NCBI GenBank assembly: GCA_021613535.1
Contig: CP075493.1
Span: forward strand, 2,046,001-2,110,000
Reading direction: 5' to 3'
DNA: 64,000 nt
Source: Adineta vaga
Taxonomy: Eukaryota; Rotifera
The translations under genes and the position numbers were made by a program. Shown one piece after another: positions 34,119-45,362 of the stretch. Below the pieces are notes generated by a model, which saw nothing but the letters and a program-made list of their open reading frames with translations, was not told where the DNA came from and searched no databases. Position 1 is the stretch's first letter. Each line of letters starts with the position of its first letter.

Positions 34119-35343
34119 GTCCGTCCCTTCGAAATCTCATTTTACGATTGGACGATCGTATATCTTTATGCATGTTTGTTTTCGTAAATCGTTTTCTATT
34201 ATCCAGAAAGAAAGAACGATATAAAGAAGTTTCATTTTAACAAATCATCATTTAGCGTGAGAGTAATGATAAGAATAAATTTTATTTGAAATCTCTCGCA
34301 TCGATCGATATGATTCGTTTATAATGAGTAAATAGAAGCGTATCTTAATGACAAGATGGTGAGAATTGATAGAATAGCTTTTAATGATATCATCAACAAT
34401 AAGATTCATATTCATCTAGTTATATCTCCTGTCAGAATGAAGGAAAGTGCATCTGATTATTGTTATGATTTTTATTCGAAAGATAAGTTAATCAGATATA
34501 TCTATCATTCATTGGAATCGAATCTTGTAAGTATTTTTTTTGTTAACAAGTACGAATGATAAAGAGAGAAAGTATGAAAAGTATTTGAAATATGTGTAGA
34601 AAATCGTAGTAAATGGACGCTTTCATTTTGTGCTTGTGTGTCAGTACTTCATAAACTATTCCCAATACACACAAGCAGAAAAAAAAATGAGAGTATGAAT
34701 CTGGTCTATCGGATTACGTCATTTCGTTCGTGCTTTTCATTTCTCATCAGCCTTAGCAGCAGTAGTAACAGTAGTAAGTATATAACAAATACGAGAGAAA
34801 GAAAACGATTGATTCTTTCTAATCAAAGTTAAACTGTTCAAGTTATTTTCTTGGTTTTCAATATAGAAAAAAAACAGACAAGGTAACAAGATTTGATTTG
34901 ACACTTTGCTTCTTTCTTTCGTTAAGTGAACACTTTAATTAGTTATTGTTCTGTTGACAAAGAGAAGTTCGATTTCTTCAACATATTTTCACGTTGAAGA
35001 ATACTATTTAGCATGAGAAGAAGAAAGAAACGCAGAAGAATTGATAACATATTTCATTCAATGTGCGTGTGTATGTATGAATGCTGTTGTTTCACAGTCG
35101 GTGTCGGCGGCACCATGTGAGAAGAGATATCTTCTTACCAGTTAGCGGATAACGAGCGTCACATGTCGAAAATCAATCACTAAAGAACATGAAAGTTGCT
35201 CGAAAAAGAATTTTGCTTTCTCGTTTTTCTTTCTTCTTCTTCATCGTCTAACCACAAAAAAATAATAACAAGCCTTGAATCTTTTACTTTGTCTATCATC
35301 TATTTTAGACAATAAGAAATCAATCTAGGACTAGATCGAAATT

Positions 35344-37810
35344 ATGGCAGCAACAAATGAACAACTTCAACAAGCAGTTGAAAGTTTTTTTCTTCTGTTC
35401 AATGGTGTCGTCGTATTTTGTAAGTTATTAAACATAAAAATATATTTTATTTCACGTCCATTCTCTATAGTAATGAGTTTTGGTTATACACTCATTGAAT
35501 CAGGTGGTGTTCGAAGTCAAAATGCAGGTCATAGTTTATTTAAAACTCTTCTTATTTTCAGTAAGTAAAGTCGATTGTACATGAGAAGTTTTAGGAAAGC
35601 TCGAAATTTTTTTAGTTACATCGGCATTAGCTTATTGGATCGCAGGTTATGCATTTGCATTTGGTGGAAGTCCAAATGTTCTATTAGGTACACGTTTTTG
35701 GGCTAGCGAACGTTTTGGCGCTCGTGATCTCTATCCTGGAGTGGAAAATTATACAAATTCAAATAATGTTTTGAAGTTAAATAATCAAGATCCATATATA
35801 CATTATTTCTATAATTATATGTTGGCATTTCTTGTAACAAATATTGGAGCAAGTGCATTTGCTGAACGTTGTCGAGTACCAGCTTATATACTTTTTTCAA
35901 TCGTTATGTCTGGTATGTTTTTCTCTCTATAAGTTAAACACTTTTTACTCATTTGTAATATAGGATTTGTCTATCCTTTTCTTGCACATTGGATGTGGGG
36001 TACCAATGGTTGGCTTGGTGCCATTGTTGGTGCACGAGTATGTAATTCTTAATTAGTTACAAGTTTTTTTTGATTAATTTGATCTCTAAGGATTATGGTG
36101 GTAGCGCAATCATTTATTTAACCGCTGGTGTTGCTGCTTTGATTGGAACGATCTTTCTTGGACCACGTTTTGGTCGATTTGAACCACGTACATTACCTTT
36201 ATTTGGTCATAGTATTCCGGTAGGAAGAGAAATTATGTCAAAATCGATCTCTAAGTTTTGTATTAGGTTACATCTGTTGGTGCAATTCTTGTTGCATTTG
36301 GTTTCTTTGTACTCAATTCAGGAGCTGATCATCGTATTACAGGAAAAGCCTATGGTGATCGAGTTGGACATGGACTTGTCAATACACTTTTATCTGGAGC
36401 TGCATCAGGTGCAACCTATTATCTTTTACAACGTGTTATTGAAAGTATGAAAGCTATTTTTGAGAAAGATGAATGCAATTGAAATAATTTAGGTATGGGA
36501 CAAGAACCTCGTCATTTGAAACGACGTGTCTTTTTATCAACGGTTAATTCAATTCTTGCTGGAATGGTTGCTGTTGCTGGTGGAGCTGTTGCTTATAATC
36601 CTTGGTCAGCTGTTCTTATCGGAGCTATTGCTGCATTAAGTTTCTTAATATGGAGTAAATTATTGATTAGACTTCAAGTTGATGATCCTGTTGAAACTGC
36701 TGCTGGTAACAGATAATTGACTTCAGAGAGATAGACATTGATTTGTTAACGATTTTCTTTTATTCCTTGTATATAGTTCATATTGGTGGAGGTTTATGGG
36801 GTATTTTTGCAGTTCCAATCTTTCGACGAACAGTTGGACCAAATATTCATGGAGGATTTGTTGAAGATGTCTTTAATTCAATTATCTATCGATTTAGTGT
36901 TGGAGAAAGCTGGCGGGTAAATAAGAAGCGATTCTTCTGAGTATATAGTATATTGATTTTCATATTTAAGGGATTACTCAATTCATTATGTACGGCTGCA
37001 GTTGTTATGGCTTGGACAGCTGTATTCATTGCTCTTCTATTTCTTTTACTTAAACTTCTCAATTTATTGAAAGTTTCAAAAGAAGAAGAATTAAGAGGTA
37101 ATTTCTTAAATTCTGATGTTCAACTATGAGAAAAATATGGAATTCGCTTTAGGTATTGATTTGTTTCAACATGGTGAACCAGCATATGCACTTCGTATCT
37201 ATTGTGCTGCATGTGGAGAACAATTACAAGGTAAAACAATTGAACAAGAAACACCTGGAACAGGTGGCCGTACAAATTTTCCAACAATTGTCACTGATGC
37301 TGAAGGCGGTATGTATAAAAAACTCAATCAATATCGTTTCTAATGGCAGATATTTTCTATTTCTATTCATCTTATGTAAAAACAAACATCTTTATGAGAG
37401 ACGTTTTGAGAATATGAATAAGAATGACTTTGTTCAATTACTACTGACTATTTTCAGCATATGTGCTTGATGATATGCGTGGGTAAGAATCAAAGAACTC
37501 AAATTTCACCCTATTGCACAATAAAAAAACAGATGATCATCAACAAATGCTCTTACACTATCTTGAGCGCTTATTTTTCTTTCTTTATGCTTTGAAAACA
37601 GAGAAAAAAGAAAACAATATATCGATTTGATCTTCTTCTTTATATATCATCACATTTTGGGATCGCATGTTTCTAAAACAATCAGATTAAATAAACTTTT
37701 GGCTTATTTTAGCCATCGTCCCTATCGAATATTTCAGTGAACGAAATGGATCCAGTGGTAATATAAATGGAACAAAAGTTAAATCATTAAACGAAGAAAA
37801 TCGTGTTTAA
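35344..37810 (+). CDS. Ammonium transporter (AMT/MEP family)
   Basis: Multi-exon gene (exon 1 35344-35419; stop 37808-37810) for an eleven-span AMT channel. Signatures run in order: MSFGYTLIESGGVRSQNAGH, YMLAFLVTNIGASAFAERC, FLAHWMWGTNGWLG, DYGGSAIIYLTAGVAALIG, LGPRFGRFEPR, and VHIGGGLWGIFAVPIF. A cytoplasmic tail follows with YALRIYCAACGEQLQG. AMTs conduct ammonium or ammonia across membranes. The second pore His (VHIGGG) is present, but the first, found in GxxVH of most family members, is Tyr (IIY). Introns are about 45-70 nt except the last (about 37309-37712, roughly 400 nt), which contains a 25-nt exon-like segment that would change the C-terminus. The N-terminus is extracellular, without a cleavable signal. 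Confidence 0.9.
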
Positions 37811-39089
37811 TCCAAGTCTCTTTTGCTTTTCTCTTTCATTCTTCTCATCCAACATCTTAATCATATAAACACGCATTTAGGAAAATCGTTAATAGTATCA
37901 AGAATGATCATTAAGCAATTCATATTTCTTCTCCTACAGTATAAGGCGCTTAAAAAAAGAAAAGATGTTTCTCTCTCTCTCTCTCATATTTGTATGTAGA
38001 TTAGTTTCGATATCTTTTTCTTTTCTTTGTCTATGTGTTTAATCTTCAAAGAGCTTTACAGTATTTCTTCTCGTTTTTTTTTCTTCGCTGTTGTGTTCTT
38101 TATTTTTTTGCTGTTTGTCTTTTTCTTTTCTCTGGCAATGACAAATTCAGAGATTCTTCTATCTATCTGTTCTTTTTCTATTGTCATCAAAGAAGAAAAT
38201 AACTTCTACTTTTTGTTGTTCGAGTTACGACACATTCCCGGACATGAAACAATGAAATTCTAATCAATCGTACATTTTCTTCTTTTCTCTGCATATTCAT
38301 AACATCAGCCTTACTTATCTTATCTTCTTCTTCTTCTTCATTCTTTTCTTTTTTCGTTTGTTCTTGCTCAAGTTCAGCGTTCATGTGTGTTTTGATGTTT
38401 GAGCGTGCTCATTGCATTCGAATTTGTCTCTTTTGTTGATGTTGCTTCGTGTTCGCGATTAGTTTATAAGCAAATAAAATATGTCAAAATCGTCTTGTGG
38501 ATGGTGAGCATGCTTTACAATTAAGAGATTATCCTTCACCATCATATCATGATCACTATTTTACGAATCACACGAATGAAATAATAATTGAATATAAGAT
38601 GAATATCAAAAATGAAATTAAACTTTTGTTGACTATTGCGAGACACATGAAGAAATGTTAAACAAAGTTTGTTTTGTGCAACAGTGCGATTTGAAATATA
38701 AATTGACGGATGAAGCGATCGACAAACTAAGATTATTAATAGTTCAATACACTTTTAATATTTATACATTTCCCGGAGGCAATCGGAAACATACCCAAAT
38801 AAATGGATTATACAACGAAAAATTACAAGTTTTTTTCCTAACAAATGTTATTTTGTAAACATTTGATCGCGATCTAATCATTCTCTTATATATATATATA
38901 TATATATATTTCATAAAAATGATCAAAGATCCTAAAGATCAGTAATAGCTTTTTGATCAAACTTCCACAGTCTAAGAAACAATTTAACATAAATCTAATA
39001 AACTCAGTCGTCAGACAAAATAATATATCAACATACAGAACCCATAGAGGTCGTAGTATGTAGCTAAGAAAGGTTGACCATCTGAATGA
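37811..39089. other. Intergenic region, no gene seen
   Basis: Pyrimidine-rich 3' flank of the ammonium-transporter gene with a CT run near 37971-37986 and a (TA)n run near 38888-38909. No supported coding region. Confidence 0.4.
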
Positions 39090-40345
39090 GTTGCTCTTAA
39101 AGCTTCAAGAAATCTTTCGAGTGATAAGACTCATTTAGTGTGATCGTCCATGCTATCGCTGGTAGCAGATAGTGTGATTTGCAAATTTTCAGGTATTTCT
39201 CGATTACATGAAGGAACAATTGAATATTTAATCATTTTGTCATATGCGATACCTATGTCTCTATACGAAGTAAGTATGTCAGGAAGAAACTTTTCATAAA
39301 ATTCCAATCGATTTCATAGAAAATTGAATTGCTTAGAAAATGATAAATATTGATTCTCTCATATTTCTCACATTTCCGATCTAATACAACTTGTAACACT
39401 TTTCCTACTTGATCAAAAGCGCCCAGTTTAATGGGCAAGTGTCCTAAATGATACCATCCATCTTTATATGAAAAAAGATTCTTTTCGAATATATTGAGTT
39501 TAAAAAAATATTCAGCTCGAAGTCAGTAATACTATTCGTTTTCAGATTCACTTGGAAAAAGCAATTTTTTGTTTCTAGTGGTCTAATATCATCGATCCGA
39601 AAAACAGAGTGCATAGAGAAGAGCATTTTTTCTTCGGCACTATAATAACTAGAGTAACAGGTACCAACCAATATTGCTGATGATGTTGATGGATCGACTC
39701 TTATAACAAATAAACCTTGACAACGGAATACTGTAAACGAATGATTGAAACTAAAACATTGCTCTAAATGAAGTTGAGTGATATTTTGATCAAGATCTTC
39801 TATGAAGAAATCCATAACACGTAATGCTCGATTAAGCATTCTATAGAGAAAACTGGCTCCTGTATACCATTAGATTGTTATATGATGTCGAAATTCCTGT
39901 TCGATTTGATCGATTAGTTTTAGTGATGAGATATTGGTAGCACATACTTTTCGATAAAATGTAAAAAATTCTTCAATATCTGAGTGTACATAAACGATAG
40001 TTGAAGACGATCATGTATTTTATTCAAAGGAACAAAACTCATAGGAATCGAGTGCTGGTTTCAACTTTCGAGAATGTGTTTAAGTGTTTCACATATTGGC
40101 TAGATATTTGTGAAAACATCATTAGTTTTCCACCATTGTTCAGATTGTATCTTCCCTTCAGAAAAGAAATAAGTTCATCCATATCGACAAAATATATGTA
40201 CTGTATTGACCATTTATTTCGACTGTTGGATAGTAGTATAATAATCAGAGTTTTTTGTTTTATTTGCGTTATTATTCAGCCAAAATACAAGAACATTTTC
40301 GTTTGAACGAAGACAACGCTTCCGTCGAGCATCATCTCTATTTTC
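39090..40345 (-). pseudogene. Broken ART-TPR gene (paralogue of 8092-9978)
   Basis: Read on the minus strand, fragments align in order with the intact ART-TPR protein. At 40.30 kb, NENVLVFWLNNN matches NVLLIWLDNN. Near 40.1 kb, VFTNI.PICETLK matches VFTEIKPICESLK. At 39.84 kb, FLYRMLNRALRVMDF matches FFYRMLNRGIRMMDG. At 39.74 kb, FTVFRCQG matches FTVYRGQG, and at 39.61 kb, EEKMLFSMHSVFRI matches DEVLFSMHSVFRI. A stop replaces a Trp (ITI*WYT near 39876). The segment holding the STS motif is deleted between FRCQG and FVIRVDP, and further frameshifts follow into a degraded TPR region (IKLGAFDQVGKV). It is not functional as read. It shows duplication and loss within this family 30 kb from the intact copy. 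Confidence 0.8.
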
Positions 40346-43300
40346 AATATGTGAATTATCACTTGCTAATTGCTTCAACTCATTTATGGTTTGTGTACAA
40401 AAAAATCAATCAAGCGGTATTGCTTTCGTCTACATTGTTTTTTCAATGTTGTATATGTATGTAATATACTTCACAAATGTATCTGAAAACGATTAAACGC
40501 ATTTATCTATGTTCCTATTTTATATTGTAACGCACAATTCGATACAAATAAGGATAAGATTTTTCTCAGCTTCGAATTTTATTATTAACACAGGCAATGC
40601 AACTAAATAGAAAAAGAAGAATATTGCTTGAACCATTCCCTATAAAAGTCAATTCTGATTCGAATGATGATATATTTCAGTTAAATCAAACATTCTTTTT
40701 CTTTTTTTGCGTTATGTTGTATTGAAATTTACGTTGACGTTAGTTAAATATAATTTCAGAATAAATAATGTGTTCTATTCTCATACATTTGTCGATTAGT
40801 AATAAACGATGATTACACACGCAAGAAGTGATAGAAAGCAGAAACACGGTAATCAAAAAGAAACTTTCCATATCTTTTCATGTTAAAGAACAAATGACAA
40901 AAAAACTGTTTACTGTTCTGAAGAGTATTGACAGTAAATGATTCTCTAGTTACAAACATGTTGCTATACATACAACAGCTTATCAACTATAGATAAAAGC
41001 ATGTAAGTACTATCTGTAGTTAGGAATACTGAAACTATATGTTTGTCTATAAGTAAAACATTTCTCTATCTTCAAGGCGAAAAAGAATTACCGTCGTTTG
41101 TCGTAACGATAACAGACTTTGTTTCGATAAATCTCCCCGTTCGGAATCAATTCAGGAAACAGCGTTATGCCGTTTTAACAATTTATTTCACACGTCAATA
41201 TTTTTCCGAACAAACAATAGTTTTTCGGATTGACCTTCAAAAAAATTCGCTCTAACGTATGTAATACTATTGCTATTTCCTGAATTTGACTGAAACAAAT
41301 CTCGTTCATAGTTCTCTAATGTAAATGAATGAATGACAAACTTTATTGAATACATCTCCTCGTTTATTTTCTTCGATCTTTTTTTCCCGACATTCAATCT
41401 CAACGATCAGATTAATATAAGAAGCCGAAGCGACGCACTAAAAAATACAATCGTCATCAAACAATAAAGTCAATTCCGCTCTTTTTATTTTTCTTGAAAA
41501 CACAATCGTATGTTTTAATGTTGTTGTTTCATCGTCTATTCGAATTTCCTTGTTCGCTTCATTAATCAACAAATCGACATGAAATAGAAGTGAATATATA
41601 TATATATATATATATATATCTCGATCGATTTCAAAAGTCTTTTGTGCACTGACCGATATGCAATATAAATCATCGAAGAAAACTCCCGTCTAAGATGTCT
41701 GTATGGCAAACACAGGAAACGGATGTAGAGCACGTTATGTACGTTCTTTTAGTTGACATTATGTTCTCTATTTTTATTATTAAAGTCACATAAAATCGTT
41801 TTCATTTCCTTCAATTCTACGCATGATATGCATCGATGAATTTCTCAAGTCTCAAGCATAGAAAAAAAACTCATGTTAGTGTTCAGTCATTGAATACATA
41901 ATACCAATGAACCTTGTGTTTATTGTATTTAGTAATAATACTGTAATTCCTATCAATGTTAAGTAAAACAGCCGGAAATATGTTATTTAAGTAGTTAGTG
42001 ATGTTCATGTAATACGATGCCACCTTTTCTTCTTCTTCTTCTTCTTCTTTATTAACATATATTGAAAAAAAATTTGAAGTTTCGAAGGTAGAAGAAAGCC
42101 CTTTATGTACTTAAAGATAATGTAAGTAAGTTTTATTCATAGAAGCAAAACGGAGGTCATTTTTCTTATGTGATTTAGAAGTGATGATTTTACTTTTCTC
42201 TTTTTTCAGTTTGATCAAATTAAATTGTGTGAAAAAAGAATGATATAATTGCTTCACATTCTCTTTCGTAACTACGGCAAGTCTAGTTGATAATGCGTGA
42301 CATAGTGGACATCACGTTGTAAGTTCAATGCCAATTTTTTCTTCTTCTTCTTTCTCTCGCTCTCTCTCTCTCTCTCTTATTGTTCTCTTTAACATCGAGT
42401 ACTTTAGTATTCATTCTTTCATTTTTCACTAGAATATTTCTAATGTGTCTGTAGATGAATAGTGTTGTTCAAACATCGATCGCAACGAGTAGAACATCAA
42501 CAAAAGAGAAGCGTGAAGAGAAAGAAAACTAATGTTGAATTTCGAGCAAGTGTAACATTGTTCATATACTTTAGATTGAATAGTCATCGTCATTGGCAAA
42601 TGAATCTTACGAGTATGTTGATGTCTTCCTTTTACAGTCGGATTTAGTTCGGCTTTACCAATTTTTTTCTCTTCGCATCTAACCACTCGAAATATATAAA
42701 GATGAAACTATGTTTCCAAAGGATTATTGCCAATCGTATATGACAGAAGAAAAAAACTTGATTCAACGGATTGATTGCGCACTCGAAGTCATCATAGGAT
42801 TGAGCGATGTTTACATTAGAAGCTTTCTTTTCTCTCTCTCTCCCTTTCTTTTTTTGTATTTCGATAAGCTTTGAAGATCAGTTTGGCAGATTGCGTCATG
42901 ATCAGAGAATATTATACTATCGAGAATCACTACCACATCAACAGTTGCTTTTCCGTTATTCTGGTTGTATTTTATCTAAATAGCTTTATGTATGTGTGAA
43001 ATTTCTTTCTTTTCTCTTCCGTCTATACATGATCAATACATAATAATCCTACTCTAATGAATCCTTTCAATCGTTACAATAATGTTAGTGCTACCAGTTG
43101 TTTTCTTTGCAATTTTATTCGCTCGTATCTTATGGTACACATTGGTATGTATATAGATATTTATATGTAAATGATGATTTGTTAGATTCTTTGGAAATAA
43201 TAGTCAGAAGAAAGAAAGAGACAATGATCTAGTCTAAATAAACATTATTTTTGATAATGAATAGTAGATGATACTAAGAAAATAGAAGAATCATTCAACA

Positions 43301-43945
43301 TGAAACAAAGTCTTTAAACCTCTCCTGATCATTTCATCTTATTCGAGTGTGTGTGTGTGTCGTTCCTTCAGATGTAACGATATATTATTCTCAAATAGAT
43401 AGACAACCTATGAAATCTTTCCTCATCAACACACATACTTTCTAGGAGAATTGCATGATTCTTGTGATGAATTGAGCCGAAAAGAAACACATGATAAGAC
43501 ATGCATACATAGATGTCTGAAATGACTGACTGGAAAAGCTCGTTATACTCACGATGAAGATAAGCATCGAAGTATATGTACATTCTCCGAAGAAAACTTC
43601 ATGAAATATATCTATCAGCAAGTGTTCCTAATTGACTTGTTCTATCATATTTGTCTTATGAGTATTCAGGTGCATTAGATAATGATCATTCTTCATTCAT
43701 TCATTCTTTCTTTCTTTCTTTATTCTAGTTCATGAGAAAGTAGAAGAGAGAAAAATCTCTCACTTTCTTTTCTCATTCACTCTCCTTGGATTCATCATCT
43801 TCTATTACTTCAAAACAAAACTCGACTGTCGAGATTATCTTTTCTTCTAGATGAAAATTATCCGATAATTTCAGTTGAAAAGAAAAAGAAAATTATGAAT
43901 GATTAAATTCTTATCATTTATTTAATGGAATCGAAACAACAGACT
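40346..43945. other. About 3.6-kb region without a supported gene
   Basis: AT-rich. Contains a (TA)n run at about 41598-41620, a (CT)n run near 42357-42378 and a (GT)n run near 43349-43360. A signal-like frame at 43082-43144 (MLVLPVVFFAILFA) followed by a donor-like GTATGT has no evident partner exon. Confidence 0.4.
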
Positions 43946-44663
43946 ATGCTTGTCTGGCAAACATTTGTTTGTCTTCTATATTTCATTGTATTTTGTAAGT
44001 ATAAGTTTTCTTTTCTTAACATACATATGCTTGAGGCAATCAATTTTAGTTAATGGTATATCAGCGCATATAGAACCGGAGATTGTTTCAACAGAAAACG
44101 AAATTATTACTTATGTTAATCATACAGCTAAACTTTCTTGTACGATTCGAAATCGAAATCGACAACATGTAAGAAGAAAATCTGGTTTTCAATGAACTAA
44201 AATCGATGAAATTTTAGGTCACATGGACTCGTGTTACTTACATAAATGAAACTCGTAAAATTACAGGTCTTTTATATGTTGATTTAGTTAAATATACACC
44301 ATCGAGTCGATATGATCTAACACATTCAGTTAGTAAAGATAACCAAGAATTTTGGAATTTAACAATTCGTCAAATTTATCCAACAGATCAAGGTTATTAT
44401 AGTTGTGTTGTATCAACAATAAAACCAGTCTCGAAAATATTCCATATCAAAGTTATTGGTAAGAATAATTCTGCTTTAATCTATGTAATTATTGTTTCTA
44501 AGTAGAAAATTCACGAAATCTTTCTCTTGCTTTACGTTCTACGATGGATATTCAACAAAAACAACAACAACAAGGAAAAGAACAACGAAATTCATCCTTA
44601 GCATTAATTCCAATGTCGTTATCGACAAGTTTTCTATTGATTATTTTGGTATTCATTCTCTAA
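43946..44663 (+). CDS. Small secreted Ig-domain protein, probably GPI-anchored
   Basis: Four exons (43946-43994, 44050-44168, 44218-44458, 44506-44663) give 188 residues. Residues 1-20 form a signal peptide (MLVWQTFVCLLYFIVF). One V-type Ig domain follows: the first Cys in AKLSCTIRN, the core Trp in VTWTRV, and the second Cys in DQGYYSCVVS. N-glycosylation sites are NHT, NET and NLT. A Gln-rich linker leads to a hydrophobic C-terminus (MSLSTSFLLIILVFIL) preceded by NSS, the layout of a GPI-attachment signal. Single or few Ig-domain GPI proteins of the lachesin/IgLON type act in cell-surface recognition and adhesion; this one is shorter than those, which have two to three domains. No orthologue is claimed. 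All introns are about 50 nt. Confidence 0.8.
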
Positions 44664-45228
44664 AACTTGTGAATATGATTTACAAAAGTCTTTGTTCCCC
44701 TGAAGAATATCGTTGAACAGTGATGATTTGTCGAAGATAACGGACTTCATTTGCTAATATATATTTAGAAAACACTGTGTTGTATTTGTATTTGATCAAA
44801 AACGAAATTTTTCCTTTCTCTCTTTTTTTTAGTCTATTAATAAACTGGTGAGTTCAATATTTTAGATCATGTCAAGATGAGAATGTTTATTAAGAACGTC
44901 CTCGATCTTTCTCTCTATGTATCATGATATATATTAGTCATATGATATATATACGGGAGTTCTCACGTACTTTTTCCCAGTTGATCATATCGATCTTCTT
45001 TCCAATTTTCTTCAGGCACGTTCGATATGCGATTGATTAGTATCGTCTAATACAAATGATTTGATTTGCTAAACTATTTTCGACTAAAATTCGAATTTTT
45101 CTTTGATTACATCAATGAAACATGTCGTAAAGGTAATAGTGACCTTTAATTTTGTTTTTCTAAGGCTTTAATAACAATAAAAGAACAGATATGCATGTAA
45201 AATTAGTTAGATCTAGCAAAGCAACTAC
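44664..45228. other. Intergenic region, no gene seen
   Basis: 3' flank of the Ig gene. Includes a small AT palindrome around 44925-44955 and leads into the hAT-like MITE. Confidence 0.4.
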
Positions 45229-45362
45229 TAGCGACGGCGACAGAATTTCCATTCAGGGGTGGAGGGAGCTAAACCTATCCAAAAAATATTCAGAGTGGGA
45301 TTTTTGTAATATAAAAATCAGGGTGTGCTCAGCCCACCCTTGAAGCCATCACTAGCAACTAC
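45221..45362. mobile_element. hAT-like MITE with 8-bp target site duplication
   Basis: Element 45229-45354 (126 bp) begins TAGCGACGGC and ends GCCATCACTA, whose inverse is TAGTGATGGC, so the TIRs differ at two of ten positions. It is flanked by identical 8-bp duplications GCAACTAC at 45221-45228 and 45355-45362. Eight-bp duplications and TAGxGAxGGC-type ends fit the hAT superfamily. Base composition is clearly richer in G+C than the surroundings. There is no coding capacity. Subterminal GGGTGTGCTCAGCCCACCC forms an internal hairpin. Confidence 0.85.

Larger units (their letters stand above)
26798..35343. other. About 8.5-kb region without a convincing gene
   Basis: Separates the divergent Cav3 (-) and ammonium-transporter (+) genes. 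It is AT-rich with homopurine/homopyrimidine tracts; the longest open frame (29588-30049) is a Lys/Arg/Asn/Thr-rich stretch without recognisable domains. Features inside include a 61-bp hairpin (33216-33276) and a cluster of (CT)n/(GA)n tracts (33662-34118). It likely holds 5' leaders, 5' introns and regulatory DNA of the two genes. Confidence 0.4.

Noticed and set aside
43082-43144. Signal-peptide-like exon MLVLPVVFFAILFA with a donor-like GTATGT
   Set aside because: No acceptor exon fits in phase; joining it to the Ig-domain exon at 44050 breaks the frame.
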